From: Saprospiraceae bacterium
GTDB lineage: Bacteria > Bacteroidota > Bacteroidia > Chitinophagales > Saprospiraceae
DNA length: 64,000 bases
NCBI GenBank assembly: GCA_016714765.1
Contig: JADKCF010000047.1
Coordinates: 1-64,000, forward strand
Reading direction: 5' to 3'
Shown here: positions 11,401 through 20,563 of the stretch, one piece after another
Numbering within the stretch: position 1 is the first letter of the stretch
Layout of the letters: each line of letters starts with the position of its first letter
Notes under the pieces: generated by a model
What the model was told of the DNA's origin: nothing
The model's database searches: none
What the model saw: the letters and a program-made list of their open reading frames with translations, nothing else
Position numbers and translations under genes: made by a program

Positions 11401-12641
11401 CTTTCATTACAGCCGGATAATGCATAATTAAAATCCGGAAGTATTTTATTTTCAAAAACAGCTACTTTTTGCACGATAGTATCAAAACATCCATCTGATC
11501 CTCTCGTAGCTCTCAATCTGACATTATATATACCTGATGCCGGAAAAGTAAACACCGGATTTGGGGCTGTTGACTTAAAAATCGGATCGGTGCTTGGATA
11601 ATTAAAATCCCACTGGTACGCACTGGAGCTGAGACTGTTATTATAAAACTCCACCTTCAATCCATCACAATTGGTCTCTGATGTAGTAAACTGGGCCAAA
11701 GGAGGCTGACTGCAAACCCTTACATTGTATTGGAAGTCCCTTCTGATGGTACTAAGTAGTTGTCCATTTCTGTATTCTTCGACACAGATACCAATTAAAA
11801 ACTGTCCCACAAGATTAGGGTTGGCTGTGATTTGTCCGGTTTTACTATCTATTTTGAGTGGTGTACCACCCATCATATCTTCGAGATTGTAAGGAGGCGC
11901 AAAGAGTATATTGACATAAGGCGGAAAGCCTGCAGGTTGAGGTTTAGGATTGATTCTGGTAGCTCCCAGTGAAGGAGTGCACAATTTGTAAACAAGAGAA
12001 TCACCTTCAGGGTCTGTTGCCTTGTGATCAAAAACCAATGGTTTATTGGCGCATATATATACATCAGGCCATTGATTGAAAGTAGGTGAGCTGTTTTTTA
12101 AAGCCAGTGATTTGTCATTGATGGCTACCCAATAAGTCGAACCGGTCTCCAATGGATCTAAAATATTATTCAAGCTGGCATTTCTGCAACATCGCTGATA
12201 TGCTAAAATATAACCACCGGTACGTGCCGGCAAAATGACATTGCCCAGATAAGTCGTCTCATGCACACATACCTGAGTACCTTCGAAACCACAATCGCTT
12301 CTGATAAATTGATTGAGCGTGTCAGAAGCTGTGAATGGAATTTTGATCTGGCCATTGTTAGAGAGCCATATAGCCAGACTACCTCCGGCAGTAAAAATAC
12401 TAATCGATGCAGGATTATCAAACTCAGCTTCAGGTGAGCCAAGTAAACAGTCACGTCTGAGTACCAGTTTTACCTGATAGGTATCTCCAGATACATGTTT
12501 GTAAGTGAGATTCCCACCAACAATGTGGGTGGCCTGGAGTTCGCCGGGGTTAAGCATAAAGACCCATAATCCACACAGAATGAATATCTTGGTTAAGAAA
12601 TTTAATTTTGAATTCTTTGCCATTTTGATGGATTTAATCAT
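8406..12641 (-). CDS. giant PKD-repeat adhesin with gliding motility-associated C-terminal domain
   Basis: A 1411-residue secreted protein. It has an N-terminal signal segment (about residues 13-37, ending LQATH), a conserved N-terminal region rich in paired cysteines, many PKD/Ig-like modules (for example FTFPASGIYNVRLRATRG and YTYGGGGVYEVTLV), and a final domain beginning IPNAFTPNNDGTNDVF with IYNRWGQEVY and WDG. That is the gliding motility-associated (CHU_C, type B) C-terminal domain recognised by the type IX system. The start ATG overlaps the upstream OmpA stop by 8 bases; a second in-frame ATG lies at 12623. It ends the three-gene operon with PorP/SprF and the OmpA protein, which are expected to help its export or anchoring. 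The likely role is cell-surface adhesion. Ligand unknown. Confidence 0.85.
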   Translation of the reverse strand: MIKSIKMAKNSKLNFLTKIFILCGLWVFMLNPGELQATHIVGGNLTYKHVSGDTYQVKLVLRRDCLLGSPEAEFDNPASISIFTAGGSLAIWLSNNGQIKIPFTASDTLNQFIRSDCGFEGTQVCVHETTYLGNVILPARTGGYILAYQRCCRNASLNNILDPLETGSTYWVAINDKSLALKNSSPTFNQWPDVYICANKPLVFDHKATDPEGDSLVYKLCTPSLGATRINPKPQPAGFPPYVNILFAPPYNLEDMMGGTPLKIDSKTGQITANPNLVGQFLIGICVEEYRNGQLLSTIRRDFQYNVRVCSQPPLAQFTTSETNCDGLKVEFYNNSLSSSAYQWDFNYPSTDPIFKSTAPNPVFTFPASGIYNVRLRATRGSDGCFDTIVQKVAVFENKILPDFNYALSGCNESNDSLEITLSDLSSFEEPGYTLNDWKWNVTQNGQTKSYSGKNPKIDLSNSGNIDVSLEVFATNGCRSVFTRQIAISELIPKLDFGYELLGCPSEGLATIRLTNLSEALNPFATLDSTKWLIGTQSFTGNQADLNLPQDTKQFSVTLQNTFRDKCKTNLTKSFDLSALVPTAAYGYTPVSCPDEDNVKISLFFVDSLSNGIGTSAFNWSAGTITGQNQYSGQNIEVVIPKDSLMTFQLAATFANGCIDKIGDSFLPGPFASVTFLSDTLIICEGDEQTLIINGNPDWQYTWSPTSGLDLSVPSNPKIITDTNQTYMVTVSDGLCSVTGGVVVIALKGGIVLDIEADTISCDGSVTLNASGGLGQGTYTWATNPEFTQIAGVGQSIQTSFEGNAAIYYVKFVGEACSTEPAIIRVENQKPSIDDASPYKFCPLDTSKVLTINLIDNHINTYVWDSDVHIVAGANTASPLIGIGSAETQSFALYYTVTNQFGCSVRDTIQVNLAQNPVADFNFNLTSCGKYEVCFNTAGNYEGFIKWDFGDPATTGDVSLINTPCYTYGGGGVYEVTLVNLVNTCPFYDVKKQIIVNPQIALNQLEDQLICKGDSIKFLATANLQDVNYQWLDMNGNILSGNNRYETFLQNDASFIVKGSDIYGCTDSDTVSVKVFKFVYSVDMKDSLCVNEPTQIQLLINPDSDYQFSWSPAECIISGANTSKPVILPVSGKTLSVVLKHISSSCVESVSIAPKVTHPFIVDVDVPEVFCLDQPTPLLLNIVNPALYDFLWTPSECVVSGANTKDPQIKVSIDKTLNVKVTNKSSGCVQDLDVDVKAGEEIDLVVDAQPDFTIFEGESLDIFIKDAMEGEVYSWSTGDKGDTITVRPVITTNYTVTVTDVNGCMASDEVTVTVRNAQCDETDVYIPNAFTPNNDGTNDVFRVRSNFIDELELIIYNRWGQEVYKSNDLNAGWDGTFNGKELGPDAYAYYVRVKCVNSETYTKKGNVNLLR

Positions 12642-15093
12642 TTAAAACATTATTTCTGGAAGCTCTCAATATTTCTACACGTCTTTCTTTTGCTGCCTTC
12701 AGATTATAAATAGAATTTCTTTCGTCCCTGATATCTGCCGGAACATCTGGTGGAGCAAGCTCCTTGCCAAAAGAAATATCAGTCAAAACTAACTGACCTG
12801 ATAGAAAATAGGCCTTCAACTCCTCATTATCATAAAATATCATTTCGTTTTTCACTGCATTTACACGTCGCTGTCCCAAGGCAAGATTGTATTTGGAGTC
12901 TGCCCGCGGGGATGCAAACCCTTTAAGGACGAGCTCTACTTTATTACCTGCCTGGAGCTCCTGAATCAGATTGTTGATAAATAACTTAAACTTATCAAAA
13001 CCACCCTTTATATCCCCTTCAAAAAATATTTCATAATCTTCTCGGGCACTTGATTTACTATCTTCCGGCAAGGGTTTTGAAAACTTGTCTTTATACTCTT
13101 CTTTTCGCTCTACATACTTTTCTACCAGATTTCCATATTTCGCTTTTGTCAAAGTACTTCTGCTGGCTATATCGGGCATATCATTATCAAAATATAGGCT
13201 GATCGGCAGTAAATCCTGCAGAACGAATTTATCAAGATACATATCTCTACGCAGCAGACCCGACTTATCATAAGGCCTTGTATCTACTATCTCTTCAGCA
13301 TCTGTGTACCCATCCTTTTTGGCTACCAACTTGTATTGTTTACCTCTGTCAAGCATAAAATTGAATTCATTCGACAAAGCATTGAACTCTACCACATCTT
13401 TTACAGACTGGTCTGACATATCTATCAATGTGACAGTGGTACCTTCCAATGGCAGTTTACCTATCTTAGTAAAGGTAAATACGTCCAGCAACATCATATC
13501 TGTACTGAGATACATTTTTTTAACAATGGATTCTGACTTATCAGCCCCTATCGTCGAAAAACTAATGGTATCCGGATAATAGTTTTCTCTGATGGCTATG
13601 ACCATATAATTTCTGTCTTCTGAGAGTGCAAATGGATGCTCATTGTTACTATCTGAAGTGACCCGGCCCAATTCCTGCCCCGTATCCTGGTCGATAAGGA
13701 TGACAGTGGCTTTTTTGAGCGCACGACCAGTCAGTTTGTCAAAAGTAAGGGCATTCAGGTCCAGCTCCAGTTTGGTAATGTCCATCTTGTAAATGTCGTA
13801 GCAACATGATTCGAAATAACTATCCAGAAAGTACGCTCCCTCCCGATTGGAAGAGATATAGGCAGTACTACCATCAGCTTTTTCAAAATAATATATATCA
13901 TTATAGCTGCTATTGAATGGCATACCAGCACCTATCACACTACCGAATGCTTCATTAGTTTTGCCGGACTTATACACATCATACCCCCCTAAACCTTCTC
14001 TTCCGTCTGAACTGAAAAACAGAAAGTCAGAGGTCTGATTGTAGAAAGGTGTGATTTCGTTGTCTGAAGTGTTTATTTCTGCTATATTTATTGGTTCAGA
14101 AAAACCAAATTTGGGATCGATCAGGCTATACCATATATCCAATCCACCTGCACCACCCTTTCTGTCAGAAACAAAATACAGAATTTCCTTTCCGCTTACT
14201 TTATCTTTGGTGATATGAGGATGTGTAGAAGTTGTACCGGGAAGATTAATTGGGTCAAGGAGTTTTACTTCATTGCTCAGTATCCCATTTTTATCAACAT
14301 TGCTTTTATACATTTCACATCTGATGTCGCTGCCGTTGATATACTGACAAACAGTATAATACATCATCGTACCATCTGTATTGATAGCCGAATTAGAAAC
14401 TAATAGGTCTCTTTCATTGATGTATCCGGTTAGGGGCGCAACGATACTGTCTTTAGATTTTTTAAGAATTTTAGAAATTTCACGGGCAGGCAACGATAAA
14501 GGATTATTTTCGGAATACTTCATCGATGAAAAGTAAAACTCATTGTTGACAAAATTACCGGCGACTTCAGAAGCTGTTGAATTGATGTCCTCTCCTAATT
14601 TTTCGAATTTTACATTCTTTTTTGTGTAGGCTGTCATATTCCTGGCAAAATCTACTGAAGCGATTTCCTTTTTGGCTTTTGCAGTAAATAAACTGTCTAT
14701 ACCTCCAAATTCAGAAATGTAAAGATCATAATATTTTCTGGCTTCATCATATTTACCCATTCGCTGTTTCATATGGGCCAACCAGTAGATAGCTAATGGC
14801 TGTGTGGTATCATTGAGTGAGTCTATAAGAAACTGATACTTAGCCGCTGCTTTGGAATAGGCATTAAATTGCCTAGCCGACTCAGCAGATTTAAACAATA
14901 TTTCGGGATCTTTGGGGTCAAATTCAAGGGCTTCGTTGTAGTAAATCAGTGCCCCATAAAAATTTTTATCTGCATACTGTTTTTCTGCTTCGACAATGTA
15001 TTGTTTTCTGCTCGGTGACTGAGCATAAGCCTGCCCTACGGCAACTACAAAAGCCAGGGCCATCCATATTCTAATAATTGAAAATAATCTCAT
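12634..15093 (-). CDS. TPR/PD40/OmpA envelope protein associated with the type IX system
   Basis: A protein with a signal peptide (MRLFSIIRIWMALAFVVAVG...AYAQ), TPR-like repeats (about residues 25-150), a WD40-like PD40 propeller (motifs such as LYFVSDRKGGAGGLDIWYS and FFSSDGREGLGGYDVY), carboxypeptidase-regulatory-like domains, and a C-terminal OmpA-like peptidoglycan-binding domain (VLKGFASPRADSKYN). This order matches the PorE-like family that accompanies PorP/SprF in Bacteroidota. The frame can start 30 bases upstream (15123, overlapping the PorP stop), but the ATG at 15093 begins directly at the signal peptide and is preferred. It probably links the outer-membrane secretion or anchoring machinery to peptidoglycan and serves the adjacent adhesin. 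Confidence 0.8.
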   Translation of the reverse strand: MRLFSIIRIWMALAFVVAVGQAYAQSPSRKQYIVEAEKQYADKNFYGALIYYNEALEFDPKDPEILFKSAESARQFNAYSKAAAKYQFLIDSLNDTTQPLAIYWLAHMKQRMGKYDEARKYYDLYISEFGGIDSLFTAKAKKEIASVDFARNMTAYTKKNVKFEKLGEDINSTASEVAGNFVNNEFYFSSMKYSENNPLSLPAREISKILKKSKDSIVAPLTGYINERDLLVSNSAINTDGTMMYYTVCQYINGSDIRCEMYKSNVDKNGILSNEVKLLDPINLPGTTSTHPHITKDKVSGKEILYFVSDRKGGAGGLDIWYSLIDPKFGFSEPINIAEINTSDNEITPFYNQTSDFLFFSSDGREGLGGYDVYKSGKTNEAFGSVIGAGMPFNSSYNDIYYFEKADGSTAYISSNREGAYFLDSYFESCCYDIYKMDITKLELDLNALTFDKLTGRALKKATVILIDQDTGQELGRVTSDSNNEHPFALSEDRNYMVIAIRENYYPDTISFSTIGADKSESIVKKMYLSTDMMLLDVFTFTKIGKLPLEGTTVTLIDMSDQSVKDVVEFNALSNEFNFMLDRGKQYKLVAKKDGYTDAEEIVDTRPYDKSGLLRRDMYLDKFVLQDLLPISLYFDNDMPDIASRSTLTKAKYGNLVEKYVERKEEYKDKFSKPLPEDSKSSAREDYEIFFEGDIKGGFDKFKLFINNLIQELQAGNKVELVLKGFASPRADSKYNLALGQRRVNAVKNEMIFYDNEELKAYFLSGQLVLTDISFGKELAPPDVPADIRDERNSIYNLKAAKERRVEILRASRNNVLND

Positions 15094-15107
15094 GGTTCCT
15101 GTTTTGA

Positions 15108-16142
15108 TTAATAAATGGGACAAACTTTAATTTCCTTCAATGGTTTGACATTGGCGATGATATATCTCACATGAATCTCAGGGCCTCCCCGTTTAGACCT
15201 GAGGATGTCGTTAAAATCATTGGTATCAACATCATAACTCAGACTGGCATATATATTATTGTACTGTAATGCCAGTGTTGGTATAAATGAGCCTGCAGTC
15301 CTGTAACCTAATCCTGCATGCAACTGAACTTCCTTTCCTCTTTTCTGACTGATATAGATTTTACCAAGTCCACCTATAACAGTTTCTCTATAGACGCCTT
15401 GAATCTGATGAAGACCTTGTACTTGCAAGTCCAGCTTTTGTGATAGCTTTATCTGACCTATACCGGTAATGGATATCCTCTGAGGCAATGGGGACGTGGC
15501 ATTTCCATAAAAAGCAGTATTGGGTTTTACGAGATGGAGTGCAGAAATTCCTGCATCAACAAATGTTCTGGAATGCTTCTGATACCTGTAGTTGACACCA
15601 AGACCTGTTTCCATAAAATTGACCCTTTCGAGATTGCTGAATGATTCACCTGATGGTAGACTTCCATTAAAAATCTCTCCATCCCATTGTTTGTCCCAGG
15701 TAAGTGTCTGACTATTGAATCCTCTGGAAGCAAATCCCAATGTCAATCCAGCACTGACAATGTGATGAGGCGATAAAATCCTGTGGTAAGCACCATTGAC
15801 ATTCAGTGAAGTGAGATTGAGCTGTGAATCCCCCTGTCTGTCATGGTTTAGGCTGGCTCCTGCTCCTATAAAGTGGTGATCTCCCTTGAGGACATAAAAC
15901 TTCCTATCATATGCCCCACTTAGTGTAAACCAGGGTACTGGAACAAAACGCCACTGGTCTCTCATGGAAATCATAAATCTATGGTCGCCATTAAAAACTC
16001 CCGTTAGAGCAGGGTTGATATTCTGTGGAGAATTGTAAAACTGACTGTAATGTAAATCCTGACCATTAATTTTTAAAAAAAATGTCAAAATCATCATTAA
16101 CATCAGGGATTTATCCTTATTATTTGATATTAAATCCTGCAT
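15108..16142 (-). CDS. PorP/SprF family type IX secretion membrane protein
   Basis: A 344-residue outer-membrane protein with a short hydrophobic leader (LMLMMILTFFLKINGQ) followed directly by the family hallmark DLHYSQFYNSPQNINPALTG. The remainder is alternating beta-barrel sequence (RDQWRFVPVPWFTLSGAYDR). PorP/SprF proteins help secrete or attach specific type IX substrates, and their genes usually sit beside the substrate gene, as here. First gene of the operon, followed by the OmpA protein after about 14 bases and then the giant adhesin. The start ATG begins MQDLISNN; an internal ATG before the leader is possible. Confidence 0.88.
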   Translation of the reverse strand: MQDLISNNKDKSLMLMMILTFFLKINGQDLHYSQFYNSPQNINPALTGVFNGDHRFMISMRDQWRFVPVPWFTLSGAYDRKFYVLKGDHHFIGAGASLNHDRQGDSQLNLTSLNVNGAYHRILSPHHIVSAGLTLGFASRGFNSQTLTWDKQWDGEIFNGSLPSGESFSNLERVNFMETGLGVNYRYQKHSRTFVDAGISALHLVKPNTAFYGNATSPLPQRISITGIGQIKLSQKLDLQVQGLHQIQGVYRETVIGGLGKIYISQKRGKEVQLHAGLGYRTAGSFIPTLALQYNNIYASLSYDVDTNDFNDILRSKRGGPEIHVRYIIANVKPLKEIKVCPIY

Positions 16143-16271
16143 ATTTAGTTATATTAAATATTAACTTAATGTATTATGTTATAGTAAACAAATGCTTACA
16201 AAAAATCACTATGTACACATTATCAACTATATATGATATAGCAAAAACTGTACTAAAGATTTCAGAACCGA

Positions 16272-17372
16272 TCAGGAAATAGTAAAGGCAATATGGCTGA
16301 CTGACCTTATATTCATCCCGTCCACTGTATCTTGATGGACCATTTCCATGGCTTTGGGATTGCTGAATACTTGCTGCAAATCCTTTATAGAACAATAGGG
16401 AACATTGGAATCAGAAAAGATAATTTCTAAACTGGCAAAATTTATAGTGCCAAAATACTGTTGCAAAATATGATGAAGTTCACTCCGATATTTCAACCTC
16501 TGTGAATTAATCTCAAATTTAGTGTATGTTTTGTCATCGGAAGTCAGGGAAAACCATAGTTTTTTAAATTGTGCGTCACTCCCTACGGCCAACATGAACT
16601 TAATATCGTTGGCAGACGTAAATAAATCTCCATAGGGTGCAATATTGGGGTGCAGAGTACCGATGGGTTTGGGTATATGATTTTGCATCAGATAATTGGA
16701 AGCCTGATTGACCAATGCGGAAATTCCACTTTTAAATAGAGAAATATGCACCACACTGCCTTTGCCTGTTTTTAGTTTTTTCCACATGGCAATGAGGATG
16801 GCTTCTTTCATCTGATGAGCTGCTATCACATCAATGATGGCTACAGGTATTTTTGACAGATGATCCATATCTGTTCCATTCATCGAAATCCAGCCTGTTT
16901 CACCTTGCATCACCAGATCATACCCTGGTCTGCTATCTTCAAAGTCATAAGCACTTAACTGAGCAAATATAAGTCTGGGATATTTGTTTTTGATATCGTC
17001 TGGAAGCAGGACAAGTTTAGCAGCTGTTTTCTTTTGAAAATTCGAGATGACTATATCACTTTGCTCAATCAGGGTCTCTAAAGTTTTCCTTGACTCCGCA
17101 TCCGTCAGATCCATCATTATTGTGTGCTTACCATAGTTGGCACTGAAGTAATAAGCTGAGTATGGGCTTTCGGGAGTCTCAGAGATAAGCTTCCATTGTC
17201 TGGTAGCGTCACCTTGGGTAAGGCTATTTTCTATTTTTATAACATCAGCACCCAGCTCAGCAAAAAACGATCCTGTGAGCGGACCGGCAAGGATACCAGA
17301 CAAGTCAAGCACCTTCAAACCCAGGAATGGTAATCGGTCGTTGATGATGTTTGATGGCTCCTCCCTATTCAT
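16272..17372 (-). CDS. CaiB/BaiF family CoA-transferase (class III)
   Basis: 366 residues with the family N-terminus LKVLDLSGILAGPLTGSFFA and ELGADVIKIE. The catalytic aspartate region reads GYDLVMQGETGWISMNG. The family moves CoA between carboxylic acids or isomerises acyl-CoAs such as alpha-methylacyl-CoA; the substrate cannot be told from sequence. The ATG overlaps the stop of the 3-hydroxyacyl-CoA dehydrogenase gene by four bases (ATGA), so the two are translationally coupled and probably act in the same acyl-CoA pathway. Confidence 0.85.
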   Translation of the reverse strand: MNREEPSNIINDRLPFLGLKVLDLSGILAGPLTGSFFAELGADVIKIENSLTQGDATRQWKLISETPESPYSAYYFSANYGKHTIMMDLTDAESRKTLETLIEQSDIVISNFQKKTAAKLVLLPDDIKNKYPRLIFAQLSAYDFEDSRPGYDLVMQGETGWISMNGTDMDHLSKIPVAIIDVIAAHQMKEAILIAMWKKLKTGKGSVVHISLFKSGISALVNQASNYLMQNHIPKPIGTLHPNIAPYGDLFTSANDIKFMLAVGSDAQFKKLWFSLTSDDKTYTKFEINSQRLKYRSELHHILQQYFGTINFASLEIIFSDSNVPYCSIKDLQQVFSNPKAMEMVHQDTVDGMNIRSVSHIAFTIS

Positions 17373-18271
17373 TTTTTAAATTTAGGTGCTACTTCTACTT
17401 CTTTGGATCCTTCCGTATACAGGTAAAAACCCTCAAAGGATTTACGTCCTAGTTTTCCTGCTGTGACCATATTTTTCAGAAGAGGACAAGGAGCATACTT
17501 TGGGTTGCCAAAACCATCATACATAATATTCAGTATAGAAAGGCAAACATCAAGCCCAATAAAATCAGCCAATGCCAAAGGACCCATAGGATGCGCCATT
17601 CCCAGCTTCATGACAGTATCTATTTCATTCACACCTGCGACACCTTCATACAGTGTATATACTGCTTCATTGATCATCGGCATCAATATTCGGTTGGCAA
17701 CAAAGCCAGGATAATCATTGACTTCGACAGGCTCTTTTTTCAGGTGGCGGGACATAGCCAAAACAGTCTGGCAAACCTCATCAGATGTGGCATATCCTCT
17801 GATGACTTCGACTAGTTTCATTACCGGTACAGGATTCATAAAATGCATACCTATCACTTGCTCTGGCCGCTTGGTAGATACAGCTATCTTAGTGATAGAT
17901 ATCGAGGAGGTATTGGTGGCTAGTATACACCTTTCAGGAGCGTATTGGTCCATTTGTCTGAAAAGATTCATTTTTAGTTCCTCGTTTTCAGTGGCAGCTT
18001 CTACTATCAGGTCTGCATCTGCCGCTGCTTCTTTCAACAACATAGATGTTTTGATATTCCCAAGGGTAGCTTCCAGATTCTGAGGTGTGATGATTTCCTT
18101 TTTCAACATCCGTTCCAGATTACTTTTGATTGTAGCCAGAGCTTTGCTCAGTGCTGTCTCAGATACATCACAAATGATGACTGAATAATTTTCTGCTGCA
18201 AATACTTGAGCGATACCATTGCCCATGGTTCCTGCTCCTATCACCGTCACATTTTTTATATTATGATCCAT
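17369..18271 (-). CDS. hbd: 3-hydroxybutyryl-CoA dehydrogenase
   Basis: 300 residues, the usual length of the short single-function enzyme. The N-terminal Rossmann fold starts VTVIGAGTMGNGIAQVFA. The catalytic histidine lies in GMHFMNPVPVMKLVEVI, and the C-terminal dimerisation domain carries NRILMPMINEA and GMAHPMGPLALADFIGLD. It oxidises (S)-3-hydroxybutyryl-CoA to acetoacetyl-CoA with NAD(P), or runs in reverse. It is the first gene of a two-gene unit with the CoA-transferase. A minus-strand TATATTTG at 18298-18305 fits a -7 element, but no good -33 partner was found. Confidence 0.9.
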   Translation of the reverse strand: MDHNIKNVTVIGAGTMGNGIAQVFAAENYSVIICDVSETALSKALATIKSNLERMLKKEIITPQNLEATLGNIKTSMLLKEAAADADLIVEAATENEELKMNLFRQMDQYAPERCILATNTSSISITKIAVSTKRPEQVIGMHFMNPVPVMKLVEVIRGYATSDEVCQTVLAMSRHLKKEPVEVNDYPGFVANRILMPMINEAVYTLYEGVAGVNEIDTVMKLGMAHPMGPLALADFIGLDVCLSILNIMYDGFGNPKYAPCPLLKNMVTAGKLGRKSFEGFYLYTEGSKEVEVAPKFKK

Positions 18272-18425
18272 CTCTCGTTTATATTAAATTGGTTTGGCAA
18301 ATATACAAAAGTCATGATGAACTGGTATAATTCAGAAGTATATACTCATGAAAGATAAATAAATAAATATGATTATTTACCTTTGGGGCGTTTTTAAGAA
18401 TCTTAGTGTCAGGTCAACAACATGC

Positions 18426-19262
18426 ATGATGTTTATTATTGTAGAAAGTGGTTCGACAAAAGCTGACTGGGTAGCAGTAGAATCACCTTATATAACCAGG
18501 TTTTACAGTACTGCGGGTATTAACCCATCTACGCAGCACATATTTCCAGCCCTGAGTGAAACCCCTGGACTGGCTGAAGAAATTTTGAAAGCAGAAGTAA
18601 TTTTTTTTTATTCGGCTGGGCTGGTCGATGATGCAAGTCGTACAAGATTGGAAGATTGGGTACGGAGTACAGGATTCAAAGGCCAAATCAATTCGGCAGA
18701 TGATATGATTGCTGCTGCAAGAGCTTGCTGTGGCTCAGAGCCTGGTATTGTGGGTATATTAGGTACAGGGTCCAACTCCTGTCTGTATGATGGACAGAGT
18801 ATTACAACATCTATCCCTTCGCTGGGATATATCATCAGCGATGAAGGTGGAGGGGTACATCTGGGCAAAGAAATACTCAAGTCATATTTTTATATGCTTA
18901 TGCCATCTGCAGATCGCACACTTTTCGAATCACAATTTCCCGTAAGCAGAGCGACAGTACTGGAGAGACTGTACAGGACGCCGGGAGCAAATACATACCT
19001 GGCTTCGTTTGCACGATTTTTACAGATGACAGACAGTGAGTGGAAAACCGGTATATTAAAAAAAGTATTCAGAGAGTTTATCCAATTAAGGTTGTTGCCA
19101 TATCCTGAGTGTAGCAAATATCACGTCAGTTTTACAGGGTCTATAGCATATTATCACAGACATATATTATCAGAAACTTTGGACGAGTTTGGGCTTCATA
19201 CAGGCAAAATCATTCAAAAACCAATTTCAAAATTAATAGAATATCACATAAACAATTCATAA
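18426..19262 (+). CDS. BadF/BadG/BcrA/BcrD-type ATPase, N-acetylglucosamine kinase-like
   Basis: A protein of about 278 residues in the ASKHA fold. The phosphate-1 loop reads VESGSTKADW, and the later motif GILGTGSNSC with SDEGGGVHLGKEIL is typical of the small Bacteroidota kinases related to N-acetylglucosamine kinase. The open frame begins at 18369, but a TACCTTTG promoter-like element at 18378-18385 lies inside it and the conserved domain begins at the double ATG at 18426/18429, so 18426 is preferred. The stop is immediately followed by pfkA, suggesting co-transcription and a role in sugar or amino-sugar phosphorylation. Substrate not determined. Confidence 0.75.
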   Translation: MMFIIVESGSTKADWVAVESPYITRFYSTAGINPSTQHIFPALSETPGLAEEILKAEVIFFYSAGLVDDASRTRLEDWVRSTGFKGQINSADDMIAAARACCGSEPGIVGILGTGSNSCLYDGQSITTSIPSLGYIISDEGGGVHLGKEILKSYFYMLMPSADRTLFESQFPVSRATVLERLYRTPGANTYLASFARFLQMTDSEWKTGILKKVFREFIQLRLLPYPECSKYHVSFTGSIAYYHRHILSETLDEFGLHTGKIIQKPISKLIEYHINNS

Positions 19263-20243
19263 ATGAGTAGTATAAAAAGAATAGCTGTTTTTACCTCCGG
19301 GGGAGATGCTCCCGGCATGAATGCTGCAGTCAGAGCAGTAGTACGTACTGCTGTGTACCATGACTTGCATGTGTATGGAATATACAGAGGATACGATGGT
19401 ATGGTCAATGGTGACATAAGAAGACTGGAAGTAGGTGATGTAGCCAATATCATACAAAGAGGTGGAACCGTATTAAAAACAGCAAGAAGTGAAGCCTTCA
19501 GAACACCTGAAGGCCGTAAACAAGCATACGAAACTCTACTTGCCAATGATATAGATGGTGTGGTGGCCATAGGAGGTAATGGTACCTATACCGGTGCTGA
19601 CATCTTCATGAAAGAATATAAAATTCCATTCATAGGACTGCCCGGCACGATAGATAATGACATTTATGGTACGGACTATACCATAGGTTTTGATACAGCG
19701 ATCAATACTTCGATAGAAGCTGTGGACAAAATAAGAGATACTGCAGACTCACACAACAGATTATTTTTTGTCGAAGTTATGGGAAGACATGCAGGGTTCA
19801 TTGCTTTACATACGGGTATAGGCAGTGGTGCAGGAGCCATTTTCCTTCCTGAAACAGAAACCACCATCGAGGAACTTTCTGAAACACTCCGAAAGTCTAT
19901 CAAAAGAAAAAAATTATTCAATCTGGTCATCGTAGCTGAAGGAAATCATAATGGTGATGCCAATGAAATAGCGAGACAAATAAAAGAAAAAAATCCAGAC
20001 TTTGACATCAAGGTGACCATCATCGGGCACTTGCAGCGAGGTGGATCACCTACAGCCATGGATCGGGTGCTTGCAAGTCGTATGGGGCACTCTGCAGTGA
20101 AAGCTCTGATGAGAGGTGAAGGCGGTGTCGCACTGGGGATCATCAATGATAAGATTACGTTCACTCCGTTTCATGACGCAATAACGAAAACCAAAAACCT
20201 GAACAAAGACCTCGTAAAAATGGCCGAAATACTGGCAATGTAA
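19263..20243 (+). CDS. pfkA: ATP-dependent 6-phosphofructokinase
   Basis: 326 residues, the normal bacterial length. It shows AVFTSGGDAPGMNAAVRAVV for nucleotide binding, GGNGTYTGADIF, the catalytic PGTIDNDIYGTDYTIGFDTA and VEVMGRHAGFIAL. The enzyme phosphorylates fructose 6-phosphate to the 1,6-bisphosphate. A glycine follows the second Gly of the GGNGT loop, where ATP-dependent enzymes have Gly and PPi-dependent ones Asp, so ATP use is expected. It overlaps cutA by one base (TAATG) and follows the sugar-kinase-like gene directly. Confidence 0.93.
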   Translation: MSSIKRIAVFTSGGDAPGMNAAVRAVVRTAVYHDLHVYGIYRGYDGMVNGDIRRLEVGDVANIIQRGGTVLKTARSEAFRTPEGRKQAYETLLANDIDGVVAIGGNGTYTGADIFMKEYKIPFIGLPGTIDNDIYGTDYTIGFDTAINTSIEAVDKIRDTADSHNRLFFVEVMGRHAGFIALHTGIGSGAGAIFLPETETTIEELSETLRKSIKRKKLFNLVIVAEGNHNGDANEIARQIKEKNPDFDIKVTIIGHLQRGGSPTAMDRVLASRMGHSAVKALMRGEGGVALGIINDKITFTPFHDAITKTKNLNKDLVKMAEILAM

Positions 20244-20554
20244 TGGATGTCCTGATGATATATGTGCCATGTCCAACCCAAACAGTGGCCATGCAAATAG
20301 TAAAAACACTGCTGGAATCAAGACTGGCAGGTTGTGGCAACATATACCCTTCTAAAAGCATGTATCAATGGCAAGGTAAGATGGAAACAGAGGATGAATG
20401 GGTAGTGGTGATAAAAACCTTGCCTGAATGCTATACTATCGCAGTAGAAAAAATCACAAACTTACATCCATATGAGGTCCCAGCGATTCTTGACTGGAAA
20501 GTCGGTGTAAATCCGGCTTATTATGACTGGCTGAAGGCTCAGATAGCATTGTAA
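20243..20554 (+). CDS. cutA: divalent cation tolerance protein CutA
   Basis: 103 residues, matching the small trimeric CutA1 family. It has RLAGCGNIYPSKSMYQWQGK, EDEWVVVIKT and HPYEVPAIL, the standard conserved blocks. Linked to copper and other metal tolerance in enteric bacteria, though the biochemical role in this phylum is unproved. Its ATG shares the last base of the pfkA stop. It converges on the minus-strand repressor gene with only nine bases between. Confidence 0.9.
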   Translation: MDVLMIYVPCPTQTVAMQIVKTLLESRLAGCGNIYPSKSMYQWQGKMETEDEWVVVIKTLPECYTIAVEKITNLHPYEVPAILDWKVGVNPAYYDWLKAQIAL

Positions 20555-20563
20555 AATAAGGGA

